Shown in pieces: positions 44,730-53,323 of a stretch of 64,000 nt of DNA (its first letter is position 1; each line of letters starts with the position of its first letter). Both the position numbers and the translations under genes were made by a program. This DNA comes from Burkholderiales bacterium (GTDB lineage: Bacteria; Pseudomonadota; Gammaproteobacteria; Burkholderiales; Burkholderiaceae_C). Under the pieces are notes generated by a model that saw nothing but the letters and a program-made list of their open reading frames with translations, did no database searches and was not told the DNA's origin. The stretch covers positions 1-64,000 of the forward strand of contig JAFKGE010000020.1 in assembly GCA_017307865.1 (NCBI GenBank), given 5' to 3'.

Positions 44730-45335
44730 ATGAAGCTCTACTACTCCGCGGGCGCCTGCTCGCTGTCGCCCCACATCGTGCTGGAAGAAGCCGGCCTGCC
44801 CTACGAGGCCATTTCCGCGCCCACCAAGACCAAGCTGCTGCCCGACGGCAGCGACTACCGCAAGATCAACCCGCTGGGCTACGTGCCCTACCTGGTGCTG
44901 GGTGACGGCACCGGCCTGCGCGAAGGCCCGGCCATCGTCCAATACATCGCCGACCAGGCGCCGGCCAAGAAGCTGGCGCCCGCCAACGGCACCCTCGCGC
45001 GCTATCAATTGCAGAGCTGGCTGAACTTCATCGGCACCGAGGTGCACAAGACCTTCAGCCCGCTGTTCAACCCCGCCACGCCCGACGACGTCAAACAGGC
45101 CACCAAGGACCGGCTGCTCAGCCGCCTGACCTGGGTCGACGGCGAGCTGGCCGGCAAGAAATACCTGATGGGTGAGGACTTCAGCGTCGCCGACGCCTAC
45201 CTGTTCACCATCACCAACTGGGCCAAGCCCACCGGCGTCGACATCAGCGGCCTGAAGAACCTCGCCGCCTACCGCGAGCGCATCGCCGCGCGCCCGGCCG
45301 TGCAGCGCGCGATGAAGGCCGAGGGGCTGATTTAA
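44730..45335 (+). CDS. glutathione S-transferase (GstA/beta class)
   Basis: The 201-aa protein begins MKLYYSAGACSLSPHIVLEEAGL, the beta-class GST opening with catalytic Cys10, and has the C-terminal SRLTWVDGELAGKKYLMGEDFSVADAYLF motif. It conjugates or peroxidises electrophiles with glutathione. It converges with the MFS gene, the two stops overlapping by 4 bp. The 288-bp repeat lies directly upstream. Confidence 0.93.
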   Translation: MKLYYSAGACSLSPHIVLEEAGLPYEAISAPTKTKLLPDGSDYRKINPLGYVPYLVLGDGTGLREGPAIVQYIADQAPAKKLAPANGTLARYQLQSWLNFIGTEVHKTFSPLFNPATPDDVKQATKDRLLSRLTWVDGELAGKKYLMGEDFSVADAYLFTITNWAKPTGVDISGLKNLAAYRERIAARPAVQRAMKAEGLI

Positions 45336-46552
45336 CCCCGCGCCAGCGGCTTTTGCCGCCACGCCGCCAGCGCGCCCAGCCACAGCGCGGCGGCCGAATA
45401 CAGCAGGCCGCGGGCCAGCCCGCCCGGGCCGTCGGCGATCCAGCCCACCACGGTGGGCCCGACGATCTGGCCGAAGGCAAACAGGATGGTGAAGGCGCTG
45501 ATGCCCGCCGCCCATTGCGCGGCCGGCAGGTTGTGGCGCACGAAGGCGGTGGTCGAGGCCACCAGCGACAAAAACACCGCGCCGAACAGCAGGCCCGAGG
45601 CCAGCACCACCGGCCACGCGCCGGTCAGCGCCGGGGCGATGGTGGCCACCCCCAGCAACGCGTTCAGCAGCGCCAGCGCACCGCCGCCCTTGGCGCGGTC
45701 CAGCAGCCGCGCCCAGATGCGCGCCGAGGCCACCACCGCCAGCCCCAGCAGGGTGTAGAACAGCGTGACCGCGCCGGCGCTGGCGCCCTGCTCGCGCAGC
45801 AGCGCGATCACGAAGGTCATGTAGCCGATGTAGCCGACGCCGAACAGCGTGTAGCCCGTCAGCGCCCAGCGCATGGACCACCAGGAGATTTTCTCGGTCA
45901 AATTGGCTTCTGGTGCTTGTCCAATCTGCGCAGACAGCTCTTGTTTTTGTAGTGTCTTGGCCGGCCAGACCAGCACCGCCGTGGCCGCCAGGCACAGCGC
46001 CGCCATGCCCCACCAGGCCCAGGCCCAGCCGTGCGCCACGTCGCGCGCCGCCGCCAGCAGCGGCGGCACGCCCAGCGCCGACAGGGCGATGCCCCAGCCC
46101 ACGCCGCCGTAGTACAGGCCCAGCAGCAGACCAGCCTGCTGGGGCGCGCGCGTGCCCAGCCGCGCGGCCAGCAGGCCGCCGGCAATGAACACGAAGGCGC
46201 TGGCCACGCCCGCCAGCAGGCGCTGCAGCAGCAGCGGCGCCGCCTCGATGAAAAAGCCCGACAACGCCATGAACACGCTGGCCAGCACCGAGCCCCACAG
46301 CAGCAGCGGCGCGGCGCCCCAGCGGCGCAGCAGCCACGGCGTGACCAGCGCGCCCAGCAGGTAGCCGGCGGCGTTGACGGTGTTCATGGCGCCGGCCAAG
46401 GTGTAGCTCCAGGCCAGGTCGTCCTTCATCACCGGCAGCAGCAGGCCGTAGGCAAAGCGGGTGATGCCCAGCGACACGGCGGCGCCCAGCGACAGCGCCA
46501 GGGCCAGATAAACGGGGGCGGGGCCGGCGGGCGCGGCGGGCGGTGCGGTCAT
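45332..46552 (-). CDS. MFS transporter, YbfB/YjiJ family
   Basis: A 406-aa, 12-TM major facilitator with the YbfB/YjiJ-type SLGITRFAYGLLLPVMKDDLAWSY start and AGAMNTVNAAGYLLGAL. Probably an exporter of unknown substrate. The central cytoplasmic loop at about 199-221 (TLQKQELSAQIGQAPEANL) overlaps an AT-rich dispersed repeat. ATG 46552 (MTAPPAAP) is chosen over the long upstream frame. It is divergent from the old yellow enzyme gene. Confidence 0.87.
   Translation of the reverse strand: MTAPPAAPAGPAPVYLALALSLGAAVSLGITRFAYGLLLPVMKDDLAWSYTLAGAMNTVNAAGYLLGALVTPWLLRRWGAAPLLLWGSVLASVFMALSGFFIEAAPLLLQRLLAGVASAFVFIAGGLLAARLGTRAPQQAGLLLGLYYGGVGWGIALSALGVPPLLAAARDVAHGWAWAWWGMAALCLAATAVLVWPAKTLQKQELSAQIGQAPEANLTEKISWWSMRWALTGYTLFGVGYIGYMTFVIALLREQGASAGAVTLFYTLLGLAVVASARIWARLLDRAKGGGALALLNALLGVATIAPALTGAWPVVLASGLLFGAVFLSLVASTTAFVRHNLPAAQWAAGISAFTILFAFGQIVGPTVVGWIADGPGGLARGLLYSAAALWLGALAAWRQKPLARG
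45893..45960. repeat. AT-rich dispersed repeat patch within the MFS gene
   Basis: CAAATTGGCTTCTGGTGCTTGTCC...GCGCAGACAGCTCTTGTTTTTGTAG resembles the repeat core and its AT-rich end, diverged from the purK and parB copies. It falls in the loop between TM6 and TM7, where length changes are tolerated. Confidence 0.4.
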
Positions 46553-46664
46553 CGCCCGATTGTGGCGCAGCCCCGCGGTGGGGGCCGCGTGCCCGGGGCC
46601 TGCAAGACACCCCGCGGCCGTCGCACAATGGGCGCTGCTGTCCTTGTCACCCGAAAGCCCGACG

Positions 46665-47792
46665 ATGTCCCATCCGCTGTTTTCCTCCCTGCGCCTGGGG
46701 GCGCTCACCCTGCCCAGCCGCGTCGTCATGGCGCCGCTCACGCGCAATCGCGCGCCCGGCGCCGTGCCCACCGCACTGATGGCCGAGTACTACCGCCAGC
46801 GCGCCGACCCCTGGCGCGGCGCCGCCCTGATCGTGAGCGAGGGCACCGCCATCAGCCCGCAGGGCCAGGGCTACGCCGACGTGCCCGGCCTGTACGACAG
46901 CGAGCAGCTCGACGGCTGGCAGCAGGTGACCAAAGCCGTGCATGCCGCCGGCGGCCTCATCTTCTGCCAGCTGTGGCACGTGGGGCGCGTATCGCACCAG
47001 CTCTTGCAGCCCGACCACCAGGCGCCCGTGGCGCCCTCGGCCATCCGCGCCAACACCAAGACCTACGTGATCGACGGCGAAGGCAAGGGCGGTTTCACGC
47101 CCACCAGCGAGCCGCGCGCGCTGCACCGGCGCGAAATCCCCGGCCTGGTGCACGAGTTCGCCGTCGCCGCGCGCAATGCCGTGCAGTCGGCCGGCTTCGA
47201 CGGCGTCGAAATCCACGGCGCCAACGGCTACCTGCTGGACCAGTTCCTGAAGACCGGCGCCAACCAGCGCGAGGACGACTACGGCGGCGCCATCGCCAAC
47301 CGCGCGCGCCTGATGCTGGAGGTGACGCGCGCCGTGGCCGACGCCGTGGGCCCCGGGCGCACCGGCCTGCGCGTATCGCCCGTCACGCCCGCCAACGACA
47401 TCGTCGACGCCGACCCGCAGCCGCTGTTCGACCACCTGATGCGCGAGCTGGGGGCGCTGCCGCTGGCCTACGTCCACGTCATCGAGGGCGCCACCGGCGG
47501 CCCGCGCGAGGTCGAAGGCCGCCCCTTCGACTACGCCGCCATGAAGGCCGCCTACCGCGAGGGCGGCGGCCAGGGCGCGTGGATGGTCAACAACGGCTAC
47601 GACGGCGCGCTGGCACGCAGCGCCCTCGAATCGGGCCACGCCGACCTGGTGGCCTTCGGCAAGGCCTTCATCAGCATGCCCGACTGGACCGAGCGCCTGC
47701 GCCGGGACCTGCCCTTCGTCGCGCCCGAACGCGCCACCCTGTACGGCGGCGGCGCCCACGGCTACACCGACTATCCTGCGCTGGGGGATTGA
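46665..47792 (+). CDS. old yellow enzyme family ene-reductase (NemA-like)
   Basis: The 375-aa FMN barrel has SRVVMAPLTRNRAP, CQLWHVGRVSH, and substrate residues EIHGANGYLLDQFLKTGANQR (His/Asn pair), plus VAFGKAFISMPD. It reduces activated C=C bonds, as NemA does with N-ethylmaleimide. The start at 46665 matches the family. Together with GST and the MFS protein it could be an electrophile-detoxification block; this is inference. Confidence 0.93.
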   Translation: MSHPLFSSLRLGALTLPSRVVMAPLTRNRAPGAVPTALMAEYYRQRADPWRGAALIVSEGTAISPQGQGYADVPGLYDSEQLDGWQQVTKAVHAAGGLIFCQLWHVGRVSHQLLQPDHQAPVAPSAIRANTKTYVIDGEGKGGFTPTSEPRALHRREIPGLVHEFAVAARNAVQSAGFDGVEIHGANGYLLDQFLKTGANQREDDYGGAIANRARLMLEVTRAVADAVGPGRTGLRVSPVTPANDIVDADPQPLFDHLMRELGALPLAYVHVIEGATGGPREVEGRPFDYAAMKAAYREGGGQGAWMVNNGYDGALARSALESGHADLVAFGKAFISMPDWTERLRRDLPFVAPERATLYGGGAHGYTDYPALGD

Positions 47793-47813
47793 GGCGGTTT
47801 CGCGTTGGACAAG

Positions 47814-48108
47814 ACATGCCGGTCGCGGGGGGGGGGGGGGGATCAGGCCGTTGGGGCGCCCGGCTCCGTTCATATCCCCCACCGGCCTGCGGCCGGCTCC
47901 GCCTTCACTTCACTGCGCCGGGCGCCCCAACGACCTGATCCGAGGCGTCGCGGGCCGAACCCGCCGCCTGGTGTGTGACCGCCGCATCCCGCCAAGGGGC
48001 TTGGGTGGGCAGCGCAGCGAGGTCAAGGAGGAGATGGCCGTCGCAGACGGACAGCGGGGGACAGGAGCGGAGCTGCCCACCCACGCCCCTTGGCGCGCCA
48101 CCGCCCGC
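47814..48108. repeat. 295-bp structured intergenic repeat, copy 2
   Basis: Direct-orientation copy of 44,329-44,616 between OYE and the cytochrome gene. Pairing is even better: TTGGGGCGCCCGGC / GCCGGGCGCCCCAA is perfect over 14 bp, and CCAAGGGGCTTGGGTGGGCAGC pairs with GCTGCCCACCCACGCCCCTTGG at 21 of 22 positions. It contains a run of 15 G at about 47,827-47,841, where copy 1 has GGGGCGGGATCCC. The remaining bases to 48,151 show nothing else. Confidence 0.85.
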
Positions 48109-48151
48109 CCGGCGCTCTCAACGCGTTGATGGCAATTCGGCATGAACCGGC

Positions 48152-49474
48152 TCAGTGCGTCGACGCCGTCGCCGCGCGCACCTGGGCCACCTGGGCGGCC
48201 GTCACCGCCGGCGCGTCGTTGGACCAGCTTTGGCGCACGAAGCTGGCCAGCGCCGCCACCTCGTCGTCCTTCAGGCGCCAGCCGAAGTCCGGCATCGCCA
48301 GGCGCGCCGGCCGCAGTTGGGTGGAGGGCATGGCGGCGCCGTTCAGGATCACGGCGATCAGGCCGCCCGCCTCCTTGGCGGTGACCAGGGCGTTGCCGTC
48401 CAGCTGCGGAAACACCGCCTTGGCGCCCTTGCCGTTGGTGAAGTGGCAGGCGCTGCAGTTGTCCAGGTACAGGCGCGCGCCCAGCTCCATCTGCGGCGAG
48501 GCGCCGTTCAGCGTCTGGGTGGTCGCCACGGCGCTGGCGCGCAGCGCCGTCAGGCCGTTGACCGGGCGGTCCTGGCGGATGGCTTGCAGATAGGCGACGA
48601 TGGCGTCCAGGTCGTCCTTGGGCAGGTACTGCAGCGAGTGGTCGACCGCCAGCGCCATCTCGCCCGTCACGCCGGTGCTGTCGCTGCGGCCGGTGGCCAG
48701 CAGCGCCGCCAGCTGCGCCGCGCTCCAGCGTTGCGCGTCGCTGTCCTTGGCCCGCAGGTCGGGCGCCGGCCAGCCGTTCAGCACGGCGCCGGTCAGGAAG
48801 TCGCTGGAACTGGCGTCGTAGCCCTTTTCGGCAAACGTCAAGCTGCTGCGCGGCGTGTGGCAGGAGCCGCAGTGCGCCAGGCCTTCGACCAGGTAGGCGC
48901 CGCGATCGAGCCGGGCGTCGCCCATGTGCGGCTCGAAGCCCGCCTTGGGCAGGGCCACCCAGTTCCAGGCCCGGATGCCCCAGCGCTGGTTGAACGGAAA
49001 CTTCAGCTCGGTCACCGGCGCCACGGCACGCACCGGCGCCACCTCGTGCATCAGGTAGGCGTACAGGGCGCGCACGTCGGGCTCGCTCATCTTGCGGTAG
49101 CTGGGGTAGGGCATGGCCGGATACAGCGGCGTGCCGTCCTTGCGCACGCCATCGATCAGCGCGGCGCGAAAGTCGTCCAGCGTGTAGTTGCCGATGCCGT
49201 TGTCCTTGTCGGGCGTGATGTTGGTCGAATAGATGACGCCGTAGGGCGAGGCGATGGCCAGCCCGCCGGCATAGGGCTGGCCCTTGGGCGCCGTGTGGCA
49301 GGCCATGCAGTCGCCCGCCACGGCCACCGCCCGGCCCGCGCCCGGCGGCGGCTGGTAGTCGTCCGGCAGCGCCGTCGCCGGCGCGGTGCGCTGCGGCGGC
49401 ACGAACATCAGGCCCAGAACCACGACGATGCCGATCACGATCAGCACGCCGACGACGCGAAGCAGCGCTTTCAT
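48152..49474 (-). CDS. triheme cytochrome c subunit of a membrane-bound dehydrogenase
   Basis: The 440-aa protein has an N-terminal membrane anchor and three heme-c motifs: CMACH, CGSCH and CSACH, with distal Met ligands probable in each domain. This is the cytochrome subunit family of alcohol, gluconate, sorbitol and FAD-glucose dehydrogenases. It is third in an operon with the small Tat subunit and the GMC catalytic subunit and would pass electrons to ubiquinone or the respiratory chain. Confidence 0.92.
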   Translation of the reverse strand: MKALLRVVGVLIVIGIVVVLGLMFVPPQRTAPATALPDDYQPPPGAGRAVAVAGDCMACHTAPKGQPYAGGLAIASPYGVIYSTNITPDKDNGIGNYTLDDFRAALIDGVRKDGTPLYPAMPYPSYRKMSEPDVRALYAYLMHEVAPVRAVAPVTELKFPFNQRWGIRAWNWVALPKAGFEPHMGDARLDRGAYLVEGLAHCGSCHTPRSSLTFAEKGYDASSSDFLTGAVLNGWPAPDLRAKDSDAQRWSAAQLAALLATGRSDSTGVTGEMALAVDHSLQYLPKDDLDAIVAYLQAIRQDRPVNGLTALRASAVATTQTLNGASPQMELGARLYLDNCSACHFTNGKGAKAVFPQLDGNALVTAKEAGGLIAVILNGAAMPSTQLRPARLAMPDFGWRLKDDEVAALASFVRQSWSNDAPAVTAAQVAQVRAATASTH

Positions 49475-49491
49475 GGTGGGCTCCTTGCGGT

Positions 49492-51258
49492 TCAGACCAG
49501 CGGCCGCGGGTTCTTCAGATAGTCTTGCCGGATGGCCCGCGCCGACCAGTAGGCCAGCGCGCCCACGGTGCCGGTGGGGTTGTATTGCAGGTTCTGCGGA
49601 AAGGCGCTGGCGCCCATCACGAACACGTTGTGCACGTCCCAGGTCTGCAGGTAGCGGTTGACCGCGCTGCGGCCGGGGTCGGTGCCCATGATGGCGCCGC
49701 CGACGTTGTGCGTGGTCTGGTAGGGCCGCACGTCGTAGTGCGCGCCTTCGCCCTTGTAGCCCGAGGCCCAGTGCGTGGGATTCATCGACTGGGCGATGGC
49801 CTCGATCTTGCCGCGCATGAACTGCGTCATGCGGATGTCGTTGGGCTTCCAGTCGAAGGTCATGCGCAGCATGGGCTGGCCGTGGCGGTTGCGATAGGTC
49901 GGGTCCAGGTCCAGGTAGCAGTCGCGGTAGGACATCACCGAGCCATGGCTGGCGATGCTCATCGAATGGCCGTACCAGTCCTTGACGCCCTGCTTCCAGC
50001 CCGCGCCCCAGCCGGGCGTGCCGGGCGGCAGCGGCATCGAGGCGATGGGCCGGCCGTTGAACTGCCCGCTGTTGATGTAGCTGCCGCCGATGAAGCCCTC
50101 GCGGCCGAAGTCGATCTGATTGACGGCGTAGTCGTCGATCACGATCGCGCTGGAGCCGGCGCCCACGAAGGGGTTGAAGTGCACGCCCTTGAAGAACATC
50201 GAGGTGCCGCCGGTCATCTGGTAGGCGTAGTTCTTGCCCACCACGCCCTCGCCGGTCTCGGCCACGTAGGGCTTGCCGATGCCCGACAGCAGCAGCAGGT
50301 GCACGTTGTAGAACTGGTAGGCTGCCAGGATGACCAGGTCGGCCGGCTGGAACACCTCCTCGCCCTTCTCATCGACGTAGGTCACGCCGGTGGCGGTCTT
50401 CTTGTCGGCCGCCAGCTCCACCCGGATCACCTCGGCGTGCGTGCGGTAGCTGAAGTTGGGCTTGTGCTTGAGCGCGCCCAGGATGCAGGTCTGCGGCGCC
50501 GACTTGGAATAGTTGATGCAGCCGAAGCGCTCGCAAAAGCCGCAGAAGTTGCACGGCCCCAGTTGCATGCCGTATTCGTTGGTCCAGGTGTCCGACAAAT
50601 TGGCCGAGGGCAGCGGAAACGGATGGTAGCCCATGGCCTTGGCCGCGTCGCCGAACATCTTGCCGTTCAGCAGCGTGGGCAGCGGCGGCAGCGGGAACGG
50701 GCGCTTGCGCGGCCCTTCGAACGGGTTGCCGCCGGCCTGCGTCTGGCCGCCCAGGTTGCCCGCCTGGCCGGAGATGCCGCACACGTACTCGAAGCGGTCG
50801 AAGTGGGGCTCCAGCTCGTCGTAGCTGACGCCCCAGTCCTCGATCGTCATGCCCTCATCGATCACCTTGGCGCCGAACTTCTCGGTCACGTACGAGCGCA
50901 GGCGCAGCTCCTCGGGCAGCGCGCGCCAGGTGTGGCCGTTCCAGTGCACGCCCGCGCCGCCCACGCCGTTGCCCGGCAGAAAGCTGCCCAGCACGCGATA
51001 GGGCAGCGCCGTCTCCTGCAACGAGCGGCGGATCGTCAGCGTCGAGTGCGAGGGCGGCTCCGTCAGCTTGAGCCGGATGCCGTACTTCAGCTCGTCGATC
51101 ATCTTCGGGTAGGCGAAGTCGGGCACCGTGTCGCGGTCTTCGCCGCGCTCCAGCGCCAGCACGTTCAGCCCCGCCTCGGCCAGCTCCATCCCCAGGATCG
51201 AGCCCATCCAGCCCAGGCCCACGATCACCGCATCGGTTTTCTTTTCTTGCCGTGCCAT
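49492..51258 (-). CDS. GMC-family FAD dehydrogenase catalytic subunit
   Basis: The 588-aa flavoprotein has FAD-binding VIVGLGWMGS (11-20), VGGAGVHWNGHTWR, and the GMC C-terminal signature NPTGTVGALAYWSARAI. A cysteine set C236, C239, C242, C247 (PCNFCGFCERFGC) resembles the 3Fe-4S ligands described for Burkholderia FAD-glucose dehydrogenase. Likely substrates are glucose, gluconate, fructose or a related polyol. It starts 2 bp after the small subunit stop. Confidence 0.92.
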   Translation of the reverse strand: MARQEKKTDAVIVGLGWMGSILGMELAEAGLNVLALERGEDRDTVPDFAYPKMIDELKYGIRLKLTEPPSHSTLTIRRSLQETALPYRVLGSFLPGNGVGGAGVHWNGHTWRALPEELRLRSYVTEKFGAKVIDEGMTIEDWGVSYDELEPHFDRFEYVCGISGQAGNLGGQTQAGGNPFEGPRKRPFPLPPLPTLLNGKMFGDAAKAMGYHPFPLPSANLSDTWTNEYGMQLGPCNFCGFCERFGCINYSKSAPQTCILGALKHKPNFSYRTHAEVIRVELAADKKTATGVTYVDEKGEEVFQPADLVILAAYQFYNVHLLLLSGIGKPYVAETGEGVVGKNYAYQMTGGTSMFFKGVHFNPFVGAGSSAIVIDDYAVNQIDFGREGFIGGSYINSGQFNGRPIASMPLPPGTPGWGAGWKQGVKDWYGHSMSIASHGSVMSYRDCYLDLDPTYRNRHGQPMLRMTFDWKPNDIRMTQFMRGKIEAIAQSMNPTHWASGYKGEGAHYDVRPYQTTHNVGGAIMGTDPGRSAVNRYLQTWDVHNVFVMGASAFPQNLQYNPTGTVGALAYWSARAIRQDYLKNPRPLV

Positions 51259-51260
51259 GT

Positions 51261-51995
51261 TCAACCCCTTGCCCCCGAGATCGCCACCGGCCCCAGCGGG
51301 TAGGGCTTGTCCTGGTCGTTGGCCCATTCCAGAAACGCCCCGCGCGCACCCGGAAAGCCGATGTGCTTCCAGCCCACCATCTGGTGGTTGCCGCCGTACA
51401 TCGGGTCGGCAAAAAAACCTTCCTTGGTGTTTTGCAGCAGGAAGCCGAAGAAATCGCGCAGCTCGGGCTTCAGGCCCAGCTTGCCGGCCTGCAGCGTCTT
51501 GAGCACCTCGTCCTGCGCCGCCTCGTCCAGCGCGGCAAAGGCCTTGCCCTTGTTTTGCGTGCACCAGCCGTCGACCGCCGCGATCGCCTCGCGGTAGATC
51601 TGCGCCGGCGTCAGCGGCGACTGAAAGCCGCGCTGCGGATCGGCGCCGGCGTCGTGCGGGCCGCCCATGAACCAGTCGGTCGCGTTGCCGAAATCGCCCG
51701 CCAGCTGCCGATCGATGAACACCGGCACCTGCGCCTCGATGGCGCCCGGCCCGTCGCCCGCCGACGGAATCAGCCGCGCGCAGGCCGCGCGCACGAAGGC
51801 CCATTCGCCGGCGCTGAGGTACACCGGCTGGTACTCGTCCAGCAGCGCCTTGGCCGCCTGCGACGCCGACGGGCCGCCGGCCAGCAGCACCGCCCCGCTG
51901 CCCACCGCCGCCTTCAGCATGAAGCGCCGGTTGGGCCGGCTTTCCGGCGGCGTCAATTCGTGCCACGTGGTGGGTGGCTGCCGTTCGTCACTCAT
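51261..51995 (-). CDS. gluconate 2-dehydrogenase subunit 3 family, Tat-exported small subunit
   Basis: The 244-aa product has a twin-arginine signal, NRRFMLKAAVGSGAVLLAGG (32-51), and the subunit-3 domain (FIDRQLAGDFG, FGFLLQNTKEGFFADPMYGGN). In FAD-glucose dehydrogenases the small subunit carries the signalless catalytic subunit across the membrane; that subunit here indeed lacks a signal. It leads the small/catalytic/cytochrome operon. Start Met 51995 is chosen over 52025. Confidence 0.9.
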   Translation of the reverse strand: MSDERQPPTTWHELTPPESRPNRRFMLKAAVGSGAVLLAGGPSASQAAKALLDEYQPVYLSAGEWAFVRAACARLIPSAGDGPGAIEAQVPVFIDRQLAGDFGNATDWFMGGPHDAGADPQRGFQSPLTPAQIYREAIAAVDGWCTQNKGKAFAALDEAAQDEVLKTLQAGKLGLKPELRDFFGFLLQNTKEGFFADPMYGGNHQMVGWKHIGFPGARGAFLEWANDQDKPYPLGPVAISGARG

Positions 51996-52354
51996 CGCGC
52001 TCTCCCTCGCATGGCGAAAGTTCAAGCCCGCTCACGCTATCACAAGGCCGGCAGGCTTGCAGGACGTTGCCAAAGCGCCACGCGAAGGCGCGCGGCGGAC
52101 ACGTCCGCACCGGCGCCGGCACCCGGCATCGTGCGCAGGAATTCACGAACGCTTGGGGCATGCGATTTCGCCCTCGCGACAGCGTGCGGTTCTGCACGTT
52201 TATCGGGCCTCGAAAACTTGGAGAGAGTGGGGGTCCGCCCACAGAATTCGCCACCTGCAAAAGCCCGCCTTAAGTTCACTGGCTTTGCCGGCTGAAAGCC
52301 AAACAGCGTACTTCTCAACCCATTTGCGGCATGCCGCAGGAAAGTCGAACCATC
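51996..52354. other. divergent intergenic region with a 14-bp palindrome
   Basis: This 359-bp gap lies between the divergent dehydrogenase and Csu pilus operons and must hold both promoters, but I find no convincing -35/-10 pair. TGCGGCATGCCGCA at 52325-52338 is a perfect palindrome 16 bp before the pilin ATG and could be an operator or a 5'-UTR hairpin. No gene is seen. Confidence 0.4.
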
Positions 52355-52897
52355 ATGAACAAGCAACTCATCGCCAAGCTGGCCCTGCTGACCCTCGCTG
52401 CCGGCGCCAGCACCGCGCACGCCGACCTCGTCACCTCGAGCTTCAAGGTCAAGATCGCCATCACCAAGACCTGCGCCGTGACCACCGCCGCACCGGACAT
52501 CGACCTGGGCAACGCCGCAGCCACCGCCACCCCCGTGAACATGAATGGCTCGACCACCTTCAAGGTCAACTGCTCGAAGAGCACGCCCTTCTACATCGGC
52601 CTGGCGCCCTCGGCGGGCAACGGCGGCACCGCCAACGGCACCGGCGCCATGGCGAGCGTGGCCAACAGCGCAACAAACACCGACAAGGTGCCGTACACGC
52701 TCTACTCCGACGCCGCCATGTCCACCGTGTGGGGCAATACCGCCACCACCAGCTCGGTGGGCAACGGCAAGTCCGGTAGCGGTCTCGGCATGGCCAGCGC
52801 CAATGCGGTCAGCTTCACCGCCTACGCCAAGGCCACCAACATCGACTTCACGCCCGACAACTACATCGACACGGTGACGGTGAACGTCAACTACTGA
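52355..52897 (+). CDS. csuA/B: spore coat U-domain major pilin of Csu type
   Basis: The 180-aa secreted protein has a signal peptide ending STAHA and a spore coat U (SCPU) domain: KTCAVTTAAPDIDLGN, FKVNCSKSTPFYIGLAP, KVPYTLYSD, WGNT, and a terminal YIDTVTVNVNY that serves as the donor/assembly strand. It heads the pilus operon and should be the major subunit of a Csu/archaic chaperone-usher pilus used in biofilm formation. Confidence 0.88.
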   Translation: MNKQLIAKLALLTLAAGASTAHADLVTSSFKVKIAITKTCAVTTAAPDIDLGNAAATATPVNMNGSTTFKVNCSKSTPFYIGLAPSAGNGGTANGTGAMASVANSATNTDKVPYTLYSDAAMSTVWGNTATTSSVGNGKSGSGLGMASANAVSFTAYAKATNIDFTPDNYIDTVTVNVNY

Positions 52898-52949
52898 TTA
52901 CGCAAGTCACCCTGGCTCCAGCCCTTGACGGCAACTACAAGGCATCTCC

Positions 52950-53294
52950 GTGCGGCTGCATTTGATCGTCCGTGCCGTCATGCTGGCCTGTTGTTCGGCC
53001 AGCGCGGCTGCGGTCCAAGCTGGTCAAGCCAGCCTGACCTTCCCGGTGCGCGTGCAGTTGCTCTCCACCTGCCGCGTCGCGCCGCCGCCGCCTTGGGACT
53101 TTCACTTGGCCGGCGCCTTGCTGATCCGCTGCTCGCATCAAACGCCGTTCAGTGCCCGCCTGGCCGCGCCGGCCAGCACCGGCGTAGCGGCCACGGGCCG
53201 CGGCATGGGCCGCGTCAGCGCCACCCTGCCCATGGGTGATGTGCCGACCGACGCCTCCGCCCCGTTGCCGGTTGGCGTCCATGTAAGCTACTAA
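52950..53294 (+). CDS. shortened spore coat U-like pilin
   Basis: A 114-aa secreted protein with signal peptide (CCSASAAAVQA) that keeps the start (LLSTCRVAPP), the second Cys strand (LLIRCSHQTPFSARLA) and the closing VHVSY of SCPU pilins. It lacks the central YTLYxD...WGNT part. It sits where csuA or csuB would be. It may be a miniature minor subunit or a degenerating gene; the frame and signal are intact. Confidence 0.7.
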   Translation: MRLHLIVRAVMLACCSASAAAVQAGQASLTFPVRVQLLSTCRVAPPPPWDFHLAGALLIRCSHQTPFSARLAAPASTGVAATGRGMGRVSATLPMGDVPTDASAPLPVGVHVSY

Positions 53295-53323
53295 ATTCGT
53301 TCACTTTTCCATTCAAGGCCATC

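Noticed and set aside
44542-44733. Small ORF with AAGGAGG immediately before ATG inside the 288-bp repeat
   Set aside because: The spacing to ATG is only two bases, and outside the shared repeat the two copies diverge into unrelated tails, so it does not look like a conserved protein. The hairpins explain the conservation better.
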